Shown piece by piece: positions 17,238-25,575 of a stretch of DNA of 64,000 nucleotides. Position 1 is the first letter of the stretch, and every line of letters begins with the position of its first letter. A program made the translations under genes and the position numbers. Origin of the DNA: Sphingomonas psychrotolerans (GTDB taxonomy: Bacteria > Pseudomonadota > Alphaproteobacteria > Sphingomonadales > Sphingomonadaceae); the NCBI RefSeq assembly GCF_002796605.1, contig NZ_CP024923.1:4037501-4101500 (forward strand), read 5' to 3'. A model generated the notes under the pieces. The model made no database searches, was not told where the DNA came from, and worked only from the letters and a program-made list of their open reading frames with translations.

Positions 17238-18227
17238 CTATCGCAAATCCTTCGTGCGAACGCCGTTGTTCGTAAGCGTCCCGCCGATGAACGTCCCAGG
17301 CATGATGACATTGTCGGCCGAGGTTGCATTGATCTGCACGTTGCCGGCGAGCCTGCCTCCCGCGATAACGTTGTGATCCGTAGCGATGATGTAGACAGAG
17401 AGTGGAACTGCTCCGTCCACCAGTTCGCCATTCAACTGACCAGATCGCACTTCGTTATGGCCACCCTGGAAAGCGGGCATAAGCCGGGGGACCGCCTCAA
17501 ATATGACCGCATAGCGCGACTTCTCATCGTAGGGGGTGTCGATGACACCGTTGAGAACCGTCTCGAAACTGATACCGCGACCGCTGGTCTCGCCATTCTC
17601 TTCCAAATCTGGCCGCAAGACGTACGGTTGCTGACTCTCATAAAACGCCAGCCCGCCGAACTTATTTCGATAGGCGCGGGGCCGGATTACCTCGTTGGCG
17701 ATGCAGCCGACGATGACCGGTTGCGGAGCGCCTGCATAAGTCTTCGAGAACGCCTGCTCGCGATAGCCCCAACCGCCGTTGTCCTCGAGGACGCAATCCT
17801 CCGTCTTCACTGCGACAGAGCCGAATATGGCGATGCCATCGCCACCGCAGCCTGTGATTTTCAGTCGCCGAAAACGCGATTGGGGGGCACACTGTGCAAT
17901 GATTCCGTGCACGTCGGCCCCTTCGATCCACAGATCTTCGATCTGAACGCCGATCAAGTTGTTGACCGAATTGTCGTATGACAAGAACAGGCCGTAGGCT
18001 GCCCCGTCGCACTTGATCGTGGCGCTCGACCCAAAGAGCCTAAGATAATTCTGCTTAACGTATAGTGGTTGCGTAATACGATAGACGCCTTCCCCGAAGT
18101 CAATATTAACAACGGTTGTAGATTGACTTACGCCGATAGAACCAAATTGATTCAATAAACTCTGAATAGCAAATGTATCGTCGGCCACCCCATCACCGAC
18201 TGCGCCGTGGTCTTTTACCTTGAACAT
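17238..18227 (-). CDS. Right-handed beta-helix (pectate lyase superfamily/tail-spike-like) protein
   Basis: 329 residues. The N-terminus 'FKVKDHGAVGDGVADDTFAIQSLL' is the signature of the Pectate_lyase_3 / phage tail-spike beta-helix family. Repeating beta-coil sequence follows ('LWIEGADVHGIIAQ', 'LKITGCGGDGIAIFG', 'VLEDNGGWG'), with N/G-rich turns to the end. No signal peptide is seen. The start at 18227 has a near-perfect GGAGGTGA. GC content is visibly lower than in the neighbours and rare A/T-ending codons are used, which suggests horizontal acquisition. It could be a glycan-binding or depolymerising spike; the substrate is unknown. Confidence 0.82.
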   Translation of the reverse strand: MFKVKDHGAVGDGVADDTFAIQSLLNQFGSIGVSQSTTVVNIDFGEGVYRITQPLYVKQNYLRLFGSSATIKCDGAAYGLFLSYDNSVNNLIGVQIEDLWIEGADVHGIIAQCAPQSRFRRLKITGCGGDGIAIFGSVAVKTEDCVLEDNGGWGYREQAFSKTYAGAPQPVIVGCIANEVIRPRAYRNKFGGLAFYESQQPYVLRPDLEENGETSGRGISFETVLNGVIDTPYDEKSRYAVIFEAVPRLMPAFQGGHNEVRSGQLNGELVDGAVPLSVYIIATDHNVIAGGRLAGNVQINATSADNVIMPGTFIGGTLTNNGVRTKDLR

Positions 18228-18252
18228 GCTCACCTCCGTTGCTGGAGATAAG

Positions 18253-18281
18253 GCTAGACAAATTGCTTTCCTACATGTCAA
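18253..18281 (-). promoter_or_regulatory. Candidate promoter of the beta-helix gene
   Basis: On the minus strand, a perfect TTGACA (complement of 18276-18281), a 17-base spacer and a weak TCTAGC box (18253-18258), about 25 bp before the start codon. Confidence 0.4.
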
Positions 18282-18339
18282 CGATTCGTTCGCTAAATGT
18301 TCTTAGCCGCGGCGAGGCGAACACCGCAGGCCTTTCCAA

Positions 18340-19020
18340 TTAGAGCAGCCCCAGGAACCGTACCCCCGCGTCGAAATCCACCCGCCGCGCCTCGCGCGCC
18401 TGGACCGCCAGCGTGTCCTCGCCCCAGCGTTCGGCCTGCCAATCCTCGTCGATATGCGCGGCCTGCCACACCGCTTCGGGGGTGGCCGCATCCTCGATCA
18501 GGGCCAGCGCGGCGACCAGCGAGCCGCTGATCGTCACCACCGGCGACAATGCCGCGAGCCGGAACGCGTCGAGCGCCGCGACGGCTTCGCCCAGCCGCGC
18601 GACCGTCGCCTCGGGCTGGGCATGATGCATCACCCCGGCGGTCGGCTCGAAATGCACGTCGTAGCGCCCGCGCGCCCAGTCGAGCAAAGGGTCCCAGGCG
18701 GCGGCCTGGCGGTCGACCAGGGCGGCCGGCTCCTCGGCACGGTAATAGAGCAAGTCGCTCTCGCCGTAAGCGGCCAGCCCGGCGGCGAAAGCGGCGGGGT
18801 CGGGCGCCACATGGTCGATCGCGGCGTTGGCGAGCCCGGTCAGCGGCATCGCGCGCGGATCGAGCGTGTCGCCCACCGCGCGCCATTCCTCGGCGATCGC
18901 TTCGGCGAGTGCGCGCGTCGGCACGGTCAGCGTGGCGCGGCCGGGCGTGCGCACCGGCCGGGTGTCGAGCGCGATGCCGTTGCCCGGCTCGACCGTCACG
19001 TCTTTCCAGAAACGTCTCAC
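18340..19020 (-). CDS. ATP12-family F1-ATPase assembly chaperone (GTG start)
   Basis: 226 residues. Chaperone that binds the F1 alpha subunit during ATP synthase assembly. It begins VRRFWKDVTVEPGNGIALDTRPVRTPG, the family N-terminus; the codon there is GTG at 19018-19020, overlapping the stop of the preceding gene (GTGA). 'AAYGESDLLYYRA' and the C-terminal 'EAVWQAAHIDEDWQAERWGED' are family hallmarks. It is the last gene of a six-gene overlapping operon. Confidence 0.9.
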   Translation of the reverse strand: MRRFWKDVTVEPGNGIALDTRPVRTPGRATLTVPTRALAEAIAEEWRAVGDTLDPRAMPLTGLANAAIDHVAPDPAAFAAGLAAYGESDLLYYRAEEPAALVDRQAAAWDPLLDWARGRYDVHFEPTAGVMHHAQPEATVARLGEAVAALDAFRLAALSPVVTISGSLVAALALIEDAATPEAVWQAAHIDEDWQAERWGEDTLAVQAREARRVDFDAGVRFLGLL

Positions 19021-19244
19021 GGCTGCGGGGTTCGCCAGCGCCGCGCCATCGCGCGGGGCACGACTGCCATGACGTACAATGCCGAGAGCAGGATCGCGCC
19101 GCCCAGCACGCTGCCTTCCCAGCTGTTCGAGCGCCCGGCGACGAGCAGCCCGAGCACCGCGCCGGCGGTGGCGAGCAGATTGACTCCGGCGATCATGAAA
19201 TAGCGATTGCGCGCAAGGCGATCGGCGTCCGTCATGTCGGTCAT
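19017..19244 (-). CDS. Small two-helix membrane protein
   Basis: 75 residues: a charged N-terminus (MTDMTDADRLARNRY), two hydrophobic helices (about 16-36 and 46-65) and a basic C-terminus. It overlaps the HAD gene upstream (ATGA) and the ATP12 gene downstream, so it is translated as part of this operon. The family has no known function. Confidence 0.75.
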   Translation of the reverse strand: MTDMTDADRLARNRYFMIAGVNLLATAGAVLGLLVAGRSNSWEGSVLGGAILLSALYVMAVVPRAMARRWRTPQP

Positions 19245-19900
19245 AGGGCCTCCAGCTGGGCGGGCAGCGCCGACGCATGCGCGACGACATGGTGCGCGCC
19301 CGACTCGAGCAATTCATGCATGGTGTGATAGCCCCATGCAACACCTACTGCATGCGTGCCCGCCGCGCGCGCCATCCTGATGTCGAAGCTGGTGTCGCCG
19401 ATCATCGCGGTGGTTTCGGGCGCGGCGCCGGCCTCGGCCATCGCCGTCTCGATCATGGAGGGGTGCGGCTTGGAGGGGTGGCGATCGGCGGTCTGCAGCG
19501 TGACGAAGCGGTGAGCGAGCCCGTGATGCTCGAGGATGTGCTTCAGCCCGCGATCGGATTTGCCGGTCGCCACGCCGAGCAGCCAGCCGCCCGCATCGAG
19601 CGTCTCGATCGCTTCGGCGATTCCATCGAACAACGGCTCCGGATCGAGCGCCCCGCTGGCGCGCATCGCGAAGAAGGCGCGCTTGTAATCCTCGGCCATC
19701 GTCTCGTGCTGCCCCGCCTCGGCCTGCGGAAGCAATTGCGCGATGGCGGGAACGAGGCTCAGCCCGACGATCCGCCGGATCGCCGCGCGCGGCGGCGGAT
19801 CCAGCCGCGAGACGGCGAAGCATTCCTCCATCGCGCGGCAGATATTGGCCTGGCTGTCGACGAGCGTGCCGTCGCAATCGAAGATCGCGAGGCGGTTCAT
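19241..19900 (-). CDS. HAD-family phosphatase (phosphoglycolate phosphatase-like)
   Basis: 219 residues with the HAD motifs 'IFDCDGTLVDSQ' (nucleophile Asp and general acid Asp), 'GVATGKSDRG' (motif II), 'PSKPHPSM' (motif III Lys) and 'MIGDTSFDIRMA' (motif IV). The cap-domain size fits Gph/PhnX-type phosphatases; the exact substrate cannot be read from sequence. It overlaps both neighbours by 4 bp. The start at 19900 matches the conserved N-terminus. Confidence 0.9.
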   Translation of the reverse strand: MNRLAIFDCDGTLVDSQANICRAMEECFAVSRLDPPPRAAIRRIVGLSLVPAIAQLLPQAEAGQHETMAEDYKRAFFAMRASGALDPEPLFDGIAEAIETLDAGGWLLGVATGKSDRGLKHILEHHGLAHRFVTLQTADRHPSKPHPSMIETAMAEAGAAPETTAMIGDTSFDIRMARAAGTHAVGVAWGYHTMHELLESGAHHVVAHASALPAQLEAL

Positions 19901-20295
19901 CGGAGACGCTCGATGACGAGCCCGACGTCGCTGCATCGGCCGAGTGAGATTTCGCCGGCGTGGAGCGGCGGTTCGACGCGGACTTTTCCGGTAATCGTTA
20001 TCGTCGAGCCATCGCGTCGCAAGAGCTGCTCACGAAACGCGCCTGCGTTCCAGAGCGTGATGCAGGCGGGTGCCGCTTCGGGCGTATAGTCACGATACGA
20101 TGCCTGCGATTGCCACACGCCTCGCGCGTCGTCCCCATACCGAAGGAAACCACGGACTTCGATGCGCTGGCCATCATTGGCAGAGAAGGCGGACAGGACA
20201 TCGATCGGCTTCGTGGCGCCGTGCGCTACACAGCCCGTCAATGCGGGAGCGGCGAGAGCCAGACCCAACCACGGCCGCTTCTCTCTGGCGCGCAT
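19897..20295 (-). CDS. Hypothetical lipoprotein
   Basis: 132 residues. The N-terminus has a basic stretch, a hydrophobic run and a lipobox LTGC (Cys about residue 22). The body ('IEVRGFLRYGDDARGVWQS...CITLWN...ITITGKVRVEPP') looks like a small beta-barrel/OB-type fold; no named domain is recognised. ATG follows the TAG of the pseudouridine synthase directly and its stop overlaps the HAD gene. Confidence 0.7.
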   Translation of the reverse strand: MRAREKRPWLGLALAAPALTGCVAHGATKPIDVLSAFSANDGQRIEVRGFLRYGDDARGVWQSQASYRDYTPEAAPACITLWNAGAFREQLLRRDGSTITITGKVRVEPPLHAGEISLGRCSDVGLVIERLR

Positions 20296-21390
20296 CTAGT
20301 CCTTCTGGCCCCTGCCGCGCCGCTCGCCGCGGCGCTCCTTGCGCACCGATTTGGCGTGCGCGCGACCCTGCGCCTTTTTCTGCTCGCGGCTCATCGGCGG
20401 CCGATCGTCGAGCGCATTGGTGTTGCCCAGACTGAGGTCGAAGCCGAGCGTGTGCATCGATTCGGCGAAATGCTTGGGCAATTCGGCCGTGACGTCGATC
20501 TTGTCGCCATCGGGATGATCGATGCGGATGCGGCGGGCGTGGAGATGCATCTTGCGGGAGATGCCGCCGGTCAGGAACGCTTCCTGCAGCCCGTATTTGC
20601 CGTCGCCGACGATCGGGTGGCCGATCGCCGCCATGTGGACGCGGAGCTGGTGGGTGCGTCCGGTGAGCGGCTGGAGCTCGACCCACGCGGTGCGGTTGCC
20701 CGCCTGTTCGATCACGCGGTAGCGGGTGCGGCTCGGCGCGCCTTCCTTGGTGTCGACCTGCATCTTCTCGCCGCCGGTGCCCGGCTGCTTGCCGATCGGC
20801 AGCTCGATCAGGCCGTCCTCGATCTCGGGCACGCCGACGACCAGCGCCCAATAGAGCTTGCGCGCGCTTCGCCCCGAGAAGTGCTTGGAGAAGAAAGCGG
20901 CGGCGCGCGACGTGCGGGCGAGCAGCAGCGCGCCCGAGGTATCCTTGTCGAGCCGGTGGACGAGCTTGGGCCGGCCTTCGGCCTCGAACTGGAGCGCGTC
21001 GAGCAGCCCGTCGACATGCTCCGTCGTCTTGGTGCCGCCCTGCGTCGCGAGGCCGGGGGGCTTGTTGAGCACGATCGCCTGCGCGTCCTGATGGATCACC
21101 ATCTCGCGGATGAACGCGGTCTGCTCGTCGCTGAGCGGCGGGCGGTCCGATTTGGGCTTGGCGGGCCCTGCCTTGACCGGCTCGGCCGGGGGCACCCGGA
21201 TCGTCTGTCCCGCCGCGATGCGGTCGCCCGGATCGGCGCGCGCACCGTCGACGCGCAGCTGGCCGGTGCGCGCCCAGCGCGAGACGATGTTGAAGCTCGA
21301 TTCGTCGGGCAGATGCCGCTTGAACCAGCGATCGAGACGGATGCCGTCGTCGTCTGCGCCGACGATGAACTGGCGGACGTCGTTGCTCAT
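20296..21390 (-). CDS. RluA-family pseudouridine synthase (RluC/RluD-like)
   Basis: 364 residues. An N-terminal S4 RNA-binding domain ('DGIRLDRWFKRHLPDES') is followed by the RluA catalytic domain with 'HRLDKDTSGALLLA' (catalytic Asp), 'LQPLTGRTHQLRVHMAAIGHPIVGD' and 'LHARRI'. A basic tail (RKERRGERRGRGQKD) ends it. It isomerises uridines in 23S rRNA or tRNA. The start at 21390 overlaps crcB by 4 bp. Confidence 0.92.
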   Translation of the reverse strand: MSNDVRQFIVGADDDGIRLDRWFKRHLPDESSFNIVSRWARTGQLRVDGARADPGDRIAAGQTIRVPPAEPVKAGPAKPKSDRPPLSDEQTAFIREMVIHQDAQAIVLNKPPGLATQGGTKTTEHVDGLLDALQFEAEGRPKLVHRLDKDTSGALLLARTSRAAAFFSKHFSGRSARKLYWALVVGVPEIEDGLIELPIGKQPGTGGEKMQVDTKEGAPSRTRYRVIEQAGNRTAWVELQPLTGRTHQLRVHMAAIGHPIVGDGKYGLQEAFLTGGISRKMHLHARRIRIDHPDGDKIDVTAELPKHFAESMHTLGFDLSLGNTNALDDRPPMSREQKKAQGRAHAKSVRKERRGERRGRGQKD

Positions 21391-21764
21391 GCCACTGCCC
21401 TTGCCATGCCGAGGCCCAGTGCGAGCGCTACGACCGAACCGACCACCGAGGCGAGCACATAGCCGAGCGCCACGCCCCAATCGCCGCGCTCCAGCATCAG
21501 CATCACGTCGAGTGAAAAGGCCGAGAAAGTGGTGAATCCGCCGAGCACGCCGACGCCGAGCAACAGCCGCCATTGCTCGCCCTGCGCGCCGAAGCGGACG
21601 AGGCCGCCGGCGAGCAGGCCCATTGCGAGCCCGCCGATCAGGTTCACGGCGAGCGTGCCCCACGGAAAGTTCGGGCCGAGCAGGTCGAGCGTCGCCCGCC
21701 CGACGAGATGTCGGGCGCCGGCGCCGAACGCGCCGCCGAGCATGACTAGAAGAAGTGAAGGCAT
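21387..21764 (-). CDS. crcB: Fluoride efflux transporter
   Basis: 125 residues, four transmembrane helices, with the Fluc signature 'GTLAVNLIGG' and 'GGFTTFSAFSLD' (pore Phe and Ser residues). It exports fluoride as a dual-topology dimer. First gene of the operon running to the ATP12 chaperone. A hairpin lies upstream, but it does not show the fluoride riboswitch core. Confidence 0.94.
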   Translation of the reverse strand: MPSLLLVMLGGAFGAGARHLVGRATLDLLGPNFPWGTLAVNLIGGLAMGLLAGGLVRFGAQGEQWRLLLGVGVLGGFTTFSAFSLDVMLMLERGDWGVALGYVLASVVGSVVALALGLGMARAVA

Positions 21765-21775
21765 ATCGCGCCGGT

Positions 21776-21806
21776 AGCGCGGTTTGCTCTTCAGGGGAAC
21801 CGCGCT
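21776..21806 (-). terminator. Hairpin between the lipoprotein gene and crcB
   Basis: Nine-base perfect arms AGCGCGGTT and AACCGCGCT with a 13-base loop, in the 58-bp gap. There is no T-run, so it may be a Rho-assisted terminator for the upstream lipoprotein or a leader element of crcB. Confidence 0.35.
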
Positions 21807-21822
21807 GTTCGTGTGCGCCGGA

Positions 21823-22560
21823 TCAGATGCCGTTATTGGCGACCAGATCCACGTCGGTGCCGCCGTCCTTGCGCCTGGTCAGGAACAGCACATAGGCGCC
21901 GTCGTCGCGGCTCCGCGTACCGCCGAGGACATGCTGTGCGCCGTCGCGCTGATGCTCCGAACTGTAGCCGGCACGGGTGGCCCTGGTGTAATACCAGTCG
22001 AGCAGCGCGTCGATCGACTGGGCGGCCGAGAAGCTGACCACGCGCAATGCGCAATTGCCGCCTTGGGCGCCTGCCGCTTCGGTCACCCGTGCTTGCGGAT
22101 AGAGCGGCAGATCGGCGGGAAGCCGCTGCGCCCAGGCGGCCGAATATTTGAGCGCGCCGGCGCAGCCCTTGATCCGGGGGTTCTTCTGCCGCGCCGCGAT
22201 CCCGCCGAGAGTCACTGCCTCGCGCGCTGCCGCGCATTCGGGGCAATCCTTGCCGGCGACGGGGGCGGGGGCCTTGATCAGGCCGGCGGTGTCGACCTTC
22301 TCGCCGTTGGTGGCGACTCCGTCGGCTGGGACGCCTCCCGAATAAGGCTGGGAAGGCGGGCGGATCGCATCGCCATTGGCCTGGCGGCCGAGCTGGGGGT
22401 CGACCATGATCTGGTCCTGCAGCGCGGTGGTGACCGCCGGGTCGGCGGCGTTGCCGAGTTCCGCATCGCTCATCATGTTGTTGGCATTGTCGGGCCCGCC
22501 GCAGCCGGCCAGCGCCAGCGGCAGGAAGACGAACAGGATGAAACCGAGGGTGCGGACCAT
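21823..22560 (-). CDS. Hypothetical lipoprotein
   Basis: 245 residues. The signal peptide ends in the lipobox LAGC ('FLPLALAGCGG', Cys about residue 19). A low-complexity linker (about 20-100) leads to a C-terminal globular part ('AAWAQRLPADLPLYPQARVTEAAG', 'AQSIDALLDWYYTRATRAGYSSEH', 'GAYVLFLTRR'). This is seen in sphingomonad envelope lipoproteins and has no assigned function. The start at 22560 is supported by AAAGGAGCG and the signal peptide. Confidence 0.75.
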   Translation of the reverse strand: MVRTLGFILFVFLPLALAGCGGPDNANNMMSDAELGNAADPAVTTALQDQIMVDPQLGRQANGDAIRPPSQPYSGGVPADGVATNGEKVDTAGLIKAPAPVAGKDCPECAAAREAVTLGGIAARQKNPRIKGCAGALKYSAAWAQRLPADLPLYPQARVTEAAGAQGGNCALRVVSFSAAQSIDALLDWYYTRATRAGYSSEHQRDGAQHVLGGTRSRDDGAYVLFLTRRKDGGTDVDLVANNGI

Positions 22561-22675
22561 GCGCAAGACGCTCCTTTGAACGTCGAGGTCATGCCGCAGC
22601 AAGGTTAAGGAACCCTTTGGAGATACCGATGCGCTTTAGCTTGCCAACACACCCTCGAGGCACCATATTCGCCGA

Positions 22676-22903
22676 ATGCTGAACATCGTCTCCATCCTGA
22701 TCGGTTTGTTCGCGGGGCTCTTCGCGCTGGTCGGAGTGATCCCGTTCCCGCTGGTGCCGCTGCTCAACTGGGTCGCATTTCCGCTCGCCCTGGTCGGCAC
22801 GGTGATCGGGATGCTGTCGAGCAGCAATTCCGGGCGCAACCTCAACCTGCTGATCCTCGCGATCAGCGGGATCAGGCTGTTCCTCACCGGCGGGCTGATC
22901 TAG
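22676..22903 (+). CDS. Small hydrophobic membrane protein
   Basis: 75 residues, nearly all hydrophobic: three predicted helices (about 2-20, 25-48, 56-74) with a polar SSSNSGRN turn. It resembles small integral membrane proteins common in sphingomonads. Function unknown. Its end is 12 bp before the terminator of the convergent gene. Confidence 0.7.
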   Translation: MLNIVSILIGLFAGLFALVGVIPFPLVPLLNWVAFPLALVGTVIGMLSSSNSGRNLNLLILAISGIRLFLTGGLI

Positions 22904-22910
22904 CCCAACG

Positions 22911-22938
22911 AAAAGGCCCGACGCCGAAGCGCCGGGCC
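22911..22938 (-). terminator. Rho-independent terminator with UUCG loop
   Basis: On the minus strand, GGCCCGGCGC and GCGTCGGGCC arms (one G-T pair) close a TTCG tetraloop, followed by TTTT. It serves the glycine-zipper gene. Confidence 0.85.
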
Positions 22939-22963
22939 CCTCTCGCCTGCGTGGCAGAGACGT

Positions 22964-23515
22964 TTAGCGGCAGCGCACGTTGCCGCGGTCGACCGACGAC
23001 CCCAGCGCCGCACCTGCGGCTGCGCCGAGCAGGGTGCCGAGCGTCGCATTACGGCCGTTCGACAGGGTGTTGCCCAGCAGACCACCGGCGACACCGCCGA
23101 CGATCAGGCCGGTCGTGCCGTCCGAGCGGCGGCAATAATAGCGGCCGTCATTGCCGCGATAGACGCGGTCGTTCCGGCTCAGGCGGCGCTCCTGATAATA
23201 GCTGCCGTCGCGATAATATTGATCGGCATAATAGGCGTTCTGGCCGCGGGGCAGGCGGTTGTAGTCATAGTTGCGATACTGGCGCCAATCGCGGCTGTCG
23301 CGGCGATATTCGCGCTGGGCCTGCTGCATTTCGCGGCGGCATTCGCGCATCTCGCGATTATATTCGCGGCGACTTTCGGCACGGCGCAGTTCGCGATTAC
23401 AGTCGCGCTGCGCGTCGCGGATATTCTCGCGATATTCCTGGCGCGGGGTCTGCGCCATCGCCGGCAGTGCCGGGAGCGCAACCGCGGCGATCGCGGCGGC
23501 AAATAGGATACGCAT
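22964..23515 (-). CDS. Secreted glycine-zipper 2TM domain protein
   Basis: 183 residues. Signal peptide MRILFAAAIAAVALPALPAMA; a long Arg/Glu/Tyr-rich coiled region (about 25-120, repeated RxxRREYRR-type units); then a C-terminal glycine-zipper hairpin 'GLIVGGVAGGLLGNTL...LGTLLGAAAGAALGSSVDRG'. The last part matches the Rick_17kDa/glycine-zipper 2TM family of envelope proteins. It carries its own terminator. Confidence 0.82.
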   Translation of the reverse strand: MRILFAAAIAAVALPALPAMAQTPRQEYRENIRDAQRDCNRELRRAESRREYNREMRECRREMQQAQREYRRDSRDWRQYRNYDYNRLPRGQNAYYADQYYRDGSYYQERRLSRNDRVYRGNDGRYYCRRSDGTTGLIVGGVAGGLLGNTLSNGRNATLGTLLGAAAGAALGSSVDRGNVRCR

Positions 23516-23621
23516 GGATTTGCTCCTGTTCTATTCGGATGCAAACCCAACGTGCCGGATCGTCGCGAAGTTGCGTGAATGTCAAACTACGTCATGTTCA
23601 TCTGCCGGCCATGACGCGGCT

Positions 23622-24446
23622 TCAGATGCGGCTGCTGCCCGGATAGGCGAAAAGCAGGTCGCTGCCCGCCTCGACATGGAGTTCGCATTCGCCGGCCAGC
23701 GTGAGGCATTCGCCGGCGTGGAAAGCGACGCCGTCCACCACGCCTTGGCCCGCCAGCGCCACCAGCCAGCCGGTCACGCCCTCCGGAAGCGTGAACGTGC
23801 GCCGCCCGCCTTCCCAGCGCTCGAGCACGAATTTGGGGCCCTCGACGAGGATCGTGCGATCCTCGGCCACTTTGCCGGGCATCGGATGCGGCACATAAGG
23901 CGTCGCATCCGAGACGGCGACGCCGTCTTCCAGATGCAGCTCGCGCGGGCGGCCATAATCGTAGAGCCGATACGTCGTCTCGCTGTTCTGCTGCACCTCG
24001 ACCAAAGTGATCCCGGCGCCGATCGCATGGACGGTGCCCGAGGCCGAGTAGAAGAAGTCCCCCGCTTTGACCGGCTTCCAGTCGAGCAGATCCTCGATCG
24101 ATCCGTCGAGCGCGGCGGCGCGCAGTGTATCGCGATCGACGGGCTGCTTCGTGCCCAGCGCGATCGTCGAATCGGGCTCGGCGTCGAGGATCACCCAGCA
24201 TTCGTCCTTGCCGCGCGGCAGACCCTTGGCCCGGGCCTGTTCGTCATTCGGGTGCACCTGCACCGACAGCTTCTCGCTGGTGAAGAGATATTTGATCAGC
24301 AGGTCGGGCGTGTCGTTGCCCGGAGTCTTGAACCAGATCTCGCCGACGGGATCCTGATCGGGCGCCGGATCTGCGAAGCCGGGCCACAATGTGTGGCGTC
24401 CCCACGGTTTTTCGACACGATGCGTGGCGAGAAGCGTCGCAGTCAC
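23622..24446 (-). CDS. manA: Class I mannose-6-phosphate isomerase (GTG start)
   Basis: 274 residues. Interconverts mannose-6-P and fructose-6-P, supplying GDP-mannose for polysaccharides. Zinc-site motifs: 'VQVHPND', 'KDECWVILDAEP', 'GTVHAIGAGITLVEVQQNSETTYRLYDYGR'. No ATG fits; GTG at 24444-24446 lies 7 bases after a strong GGAGGAATT and gives the right N-terminus (TATLLATHRVEKPWG). It is shorter than E. coli ManA, as is usual for the alphaproteobacterial type. Confidence 0.9.
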   Translation of the reverse strand: MTATLLATHRVEKPWGRHTLWPGFADPAPDQDPVGEIWFKTPGNDTPDLLIKYLFTSEKLSVQVHPNDEQARAKGLPRGKDECWVILDAEPDSTIALGTKQPVDRDTLRAAALDGSIEDLLDWKPVKAGDFFYSASGTVHAIGAGITLVEVQQNSETTYRLYDYGRPRELHLEDGVAVSDATPYVPHPMPGKVAEDRTILVEGPKFVLERWEGGRRTFTLPEGVTGWLVALAGQGVVDGVAFHAGECLTLAGECELHVEAGSDLLFAYPGSSRI

Positions 24447-24605
24447 TAAAATTCCTCCGGTTCGGATGCGCAATGATTGTGCAACGCACCAATGCCGTCA
24501 ACCGATCCGCTGCGCCAGTGCAATCACCGGTGCGAACCCGGCCGCCACAAAGCCGCCGCGAAAAGGATTGTTTGACGCCACCACGCTGGGCTAAGACCCC
24601 CGTCG

Positions 24606-25415
24606 ATGCGTATTCCAATTACCCGCGCGCTTGCGCTCGCCCTCGTTCCGGTGCTCGCCTTCTCGGTCGCAGGTTGCGCCAAGCAGGGCGCTCGCTCCGA
24701 CCTTCCTTATGTCGCGCGCGACGTCGGCACGCTGTACAGCGCCGGCAAGGAGCGGCTCGACCAGCGCCAGTACAAGCTGGCCGCCGCCCTGTTCGACGAA
24801 GTCGAGCGCCAGCATCCCTATTCGGTATGGGCGCGGCGCGCGCAGCTGATGGGGGCGTTCAGTTACTATCTGAACCAGGATTATTCGCAGGCGATCGCTT
24901 CGTCGCAGCGGTTCCTCGCGGTCCATCCGGGCAATCGCGACGCGCCTTACGCTTATTATCTGATCGCGCTCAGCTATTACGAGCAGGTCGCCGACGTGAC
25001 CCGGGACCAGAAGATCACTCAGCAGGCGCTCGATTCGCTTGGCGAGCTGACTCGCCGCTATCCCAACACCCGCTATGCCGCCGATGCGCGGCTCAAGATC
25101 GATCTCGTCCGCGACCATCTCGCCGGCAAGGAAATGGAGATCGGCCGCTTCTACGAGGGCCGCGGCCAGTGGATCTCCGCGACGATGCGCTTCCGCAACG
25201 TCGTCGAAAACTATCAGATGACCACGCACGTGCCCGAGGCGCTGCTGCGGCTGACCGAAAGCTATCTGTCGCTCGGCATGCCGAGCGAGGCGCAGAAGGC
25301 GGCAGCGGTACTCGGCGCCAATTATCCGGGCACCGACTGGTACAAGCGGGCCTACGACCTGATGCAGGACAATCAGGACAAGCTCGCCAAGGCACAGACT
25401 CCCGCCGCGAGCTGA
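24606..25415 (+). CDS. bamD: Outer membrane protein assembly factor BamD
   Basis: 269 residues. Lipoprotein of the BAM complex. It has a signal peptide with lipobox VAGC (Cys about residue 24) and TPR repeats ('LYSAGKERLDQRQYKLAAALFDEVERQHPYSVWARRAQLM', 'RYPNTRYAADARLKIDLVRDHLAGKEMEIGRFYEGRGQW'). The second block is a BamD hallmark. Length is typical. recN follows after a palindromic repeat. Confidence 0.95.
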   Translation: MRIPITRALALALVPVLAFSVAGCAKQGARSDLPYVARDVGTLYSAGKERLDQRQYKLAAALFDEVERQHPYSVWARRAQLMGAFSYYLNQDYSQAIASSQRFLAVHPGNRDAPYAYYLIALSYYEQVADVTRDQKITQQALDSLGELTRRYPNTRYAADARLKIDLVRDHLAGKEMEIGRFYEGRGQWISATMRFRNVVENYQMTTHVPEALLRLTESYLSLGMPSEAQKAAAVLGANYPGTDWYKRAYDLMQDNQDKLAKAQTPAAS

Positions 25416-25444
25416 GAGCTATTGCGCGTTACCGAAAACACCCG

Positions 25445-25516
25445 GCATCCCGGCGACAGCCGGGATCTCGGGCCGCATGCGCCTTCGCCTGAGATCCCCG
25501 CTTTCGCCGGGATGAC
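25445..25516. repeat. ~80-bp palindromic intergenic repeat, copy 3
   Basis: Arms CATCCCGGCG...CGCCGGGATGAC with an inner GGGATCTC/GAGATCCCC pair. It lies between bamD and recN and is homologous to the copies at 9279 and 13721. Confidence 0.75.
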
Positions 25517-25575
25517 GGCAGGGGTGAAAGCGATGACTTCCGTTCCTCCTCCGTTCCTGCAATAAGCCGCCCCGC

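Noticed and set aside
21765..21822. Fluoride riboswitch before crcB
   Set aside because: There is a hairpin, but the conserved fluoride-aptamer core (GAUGG-type segments and pseudoknot) was not seen.
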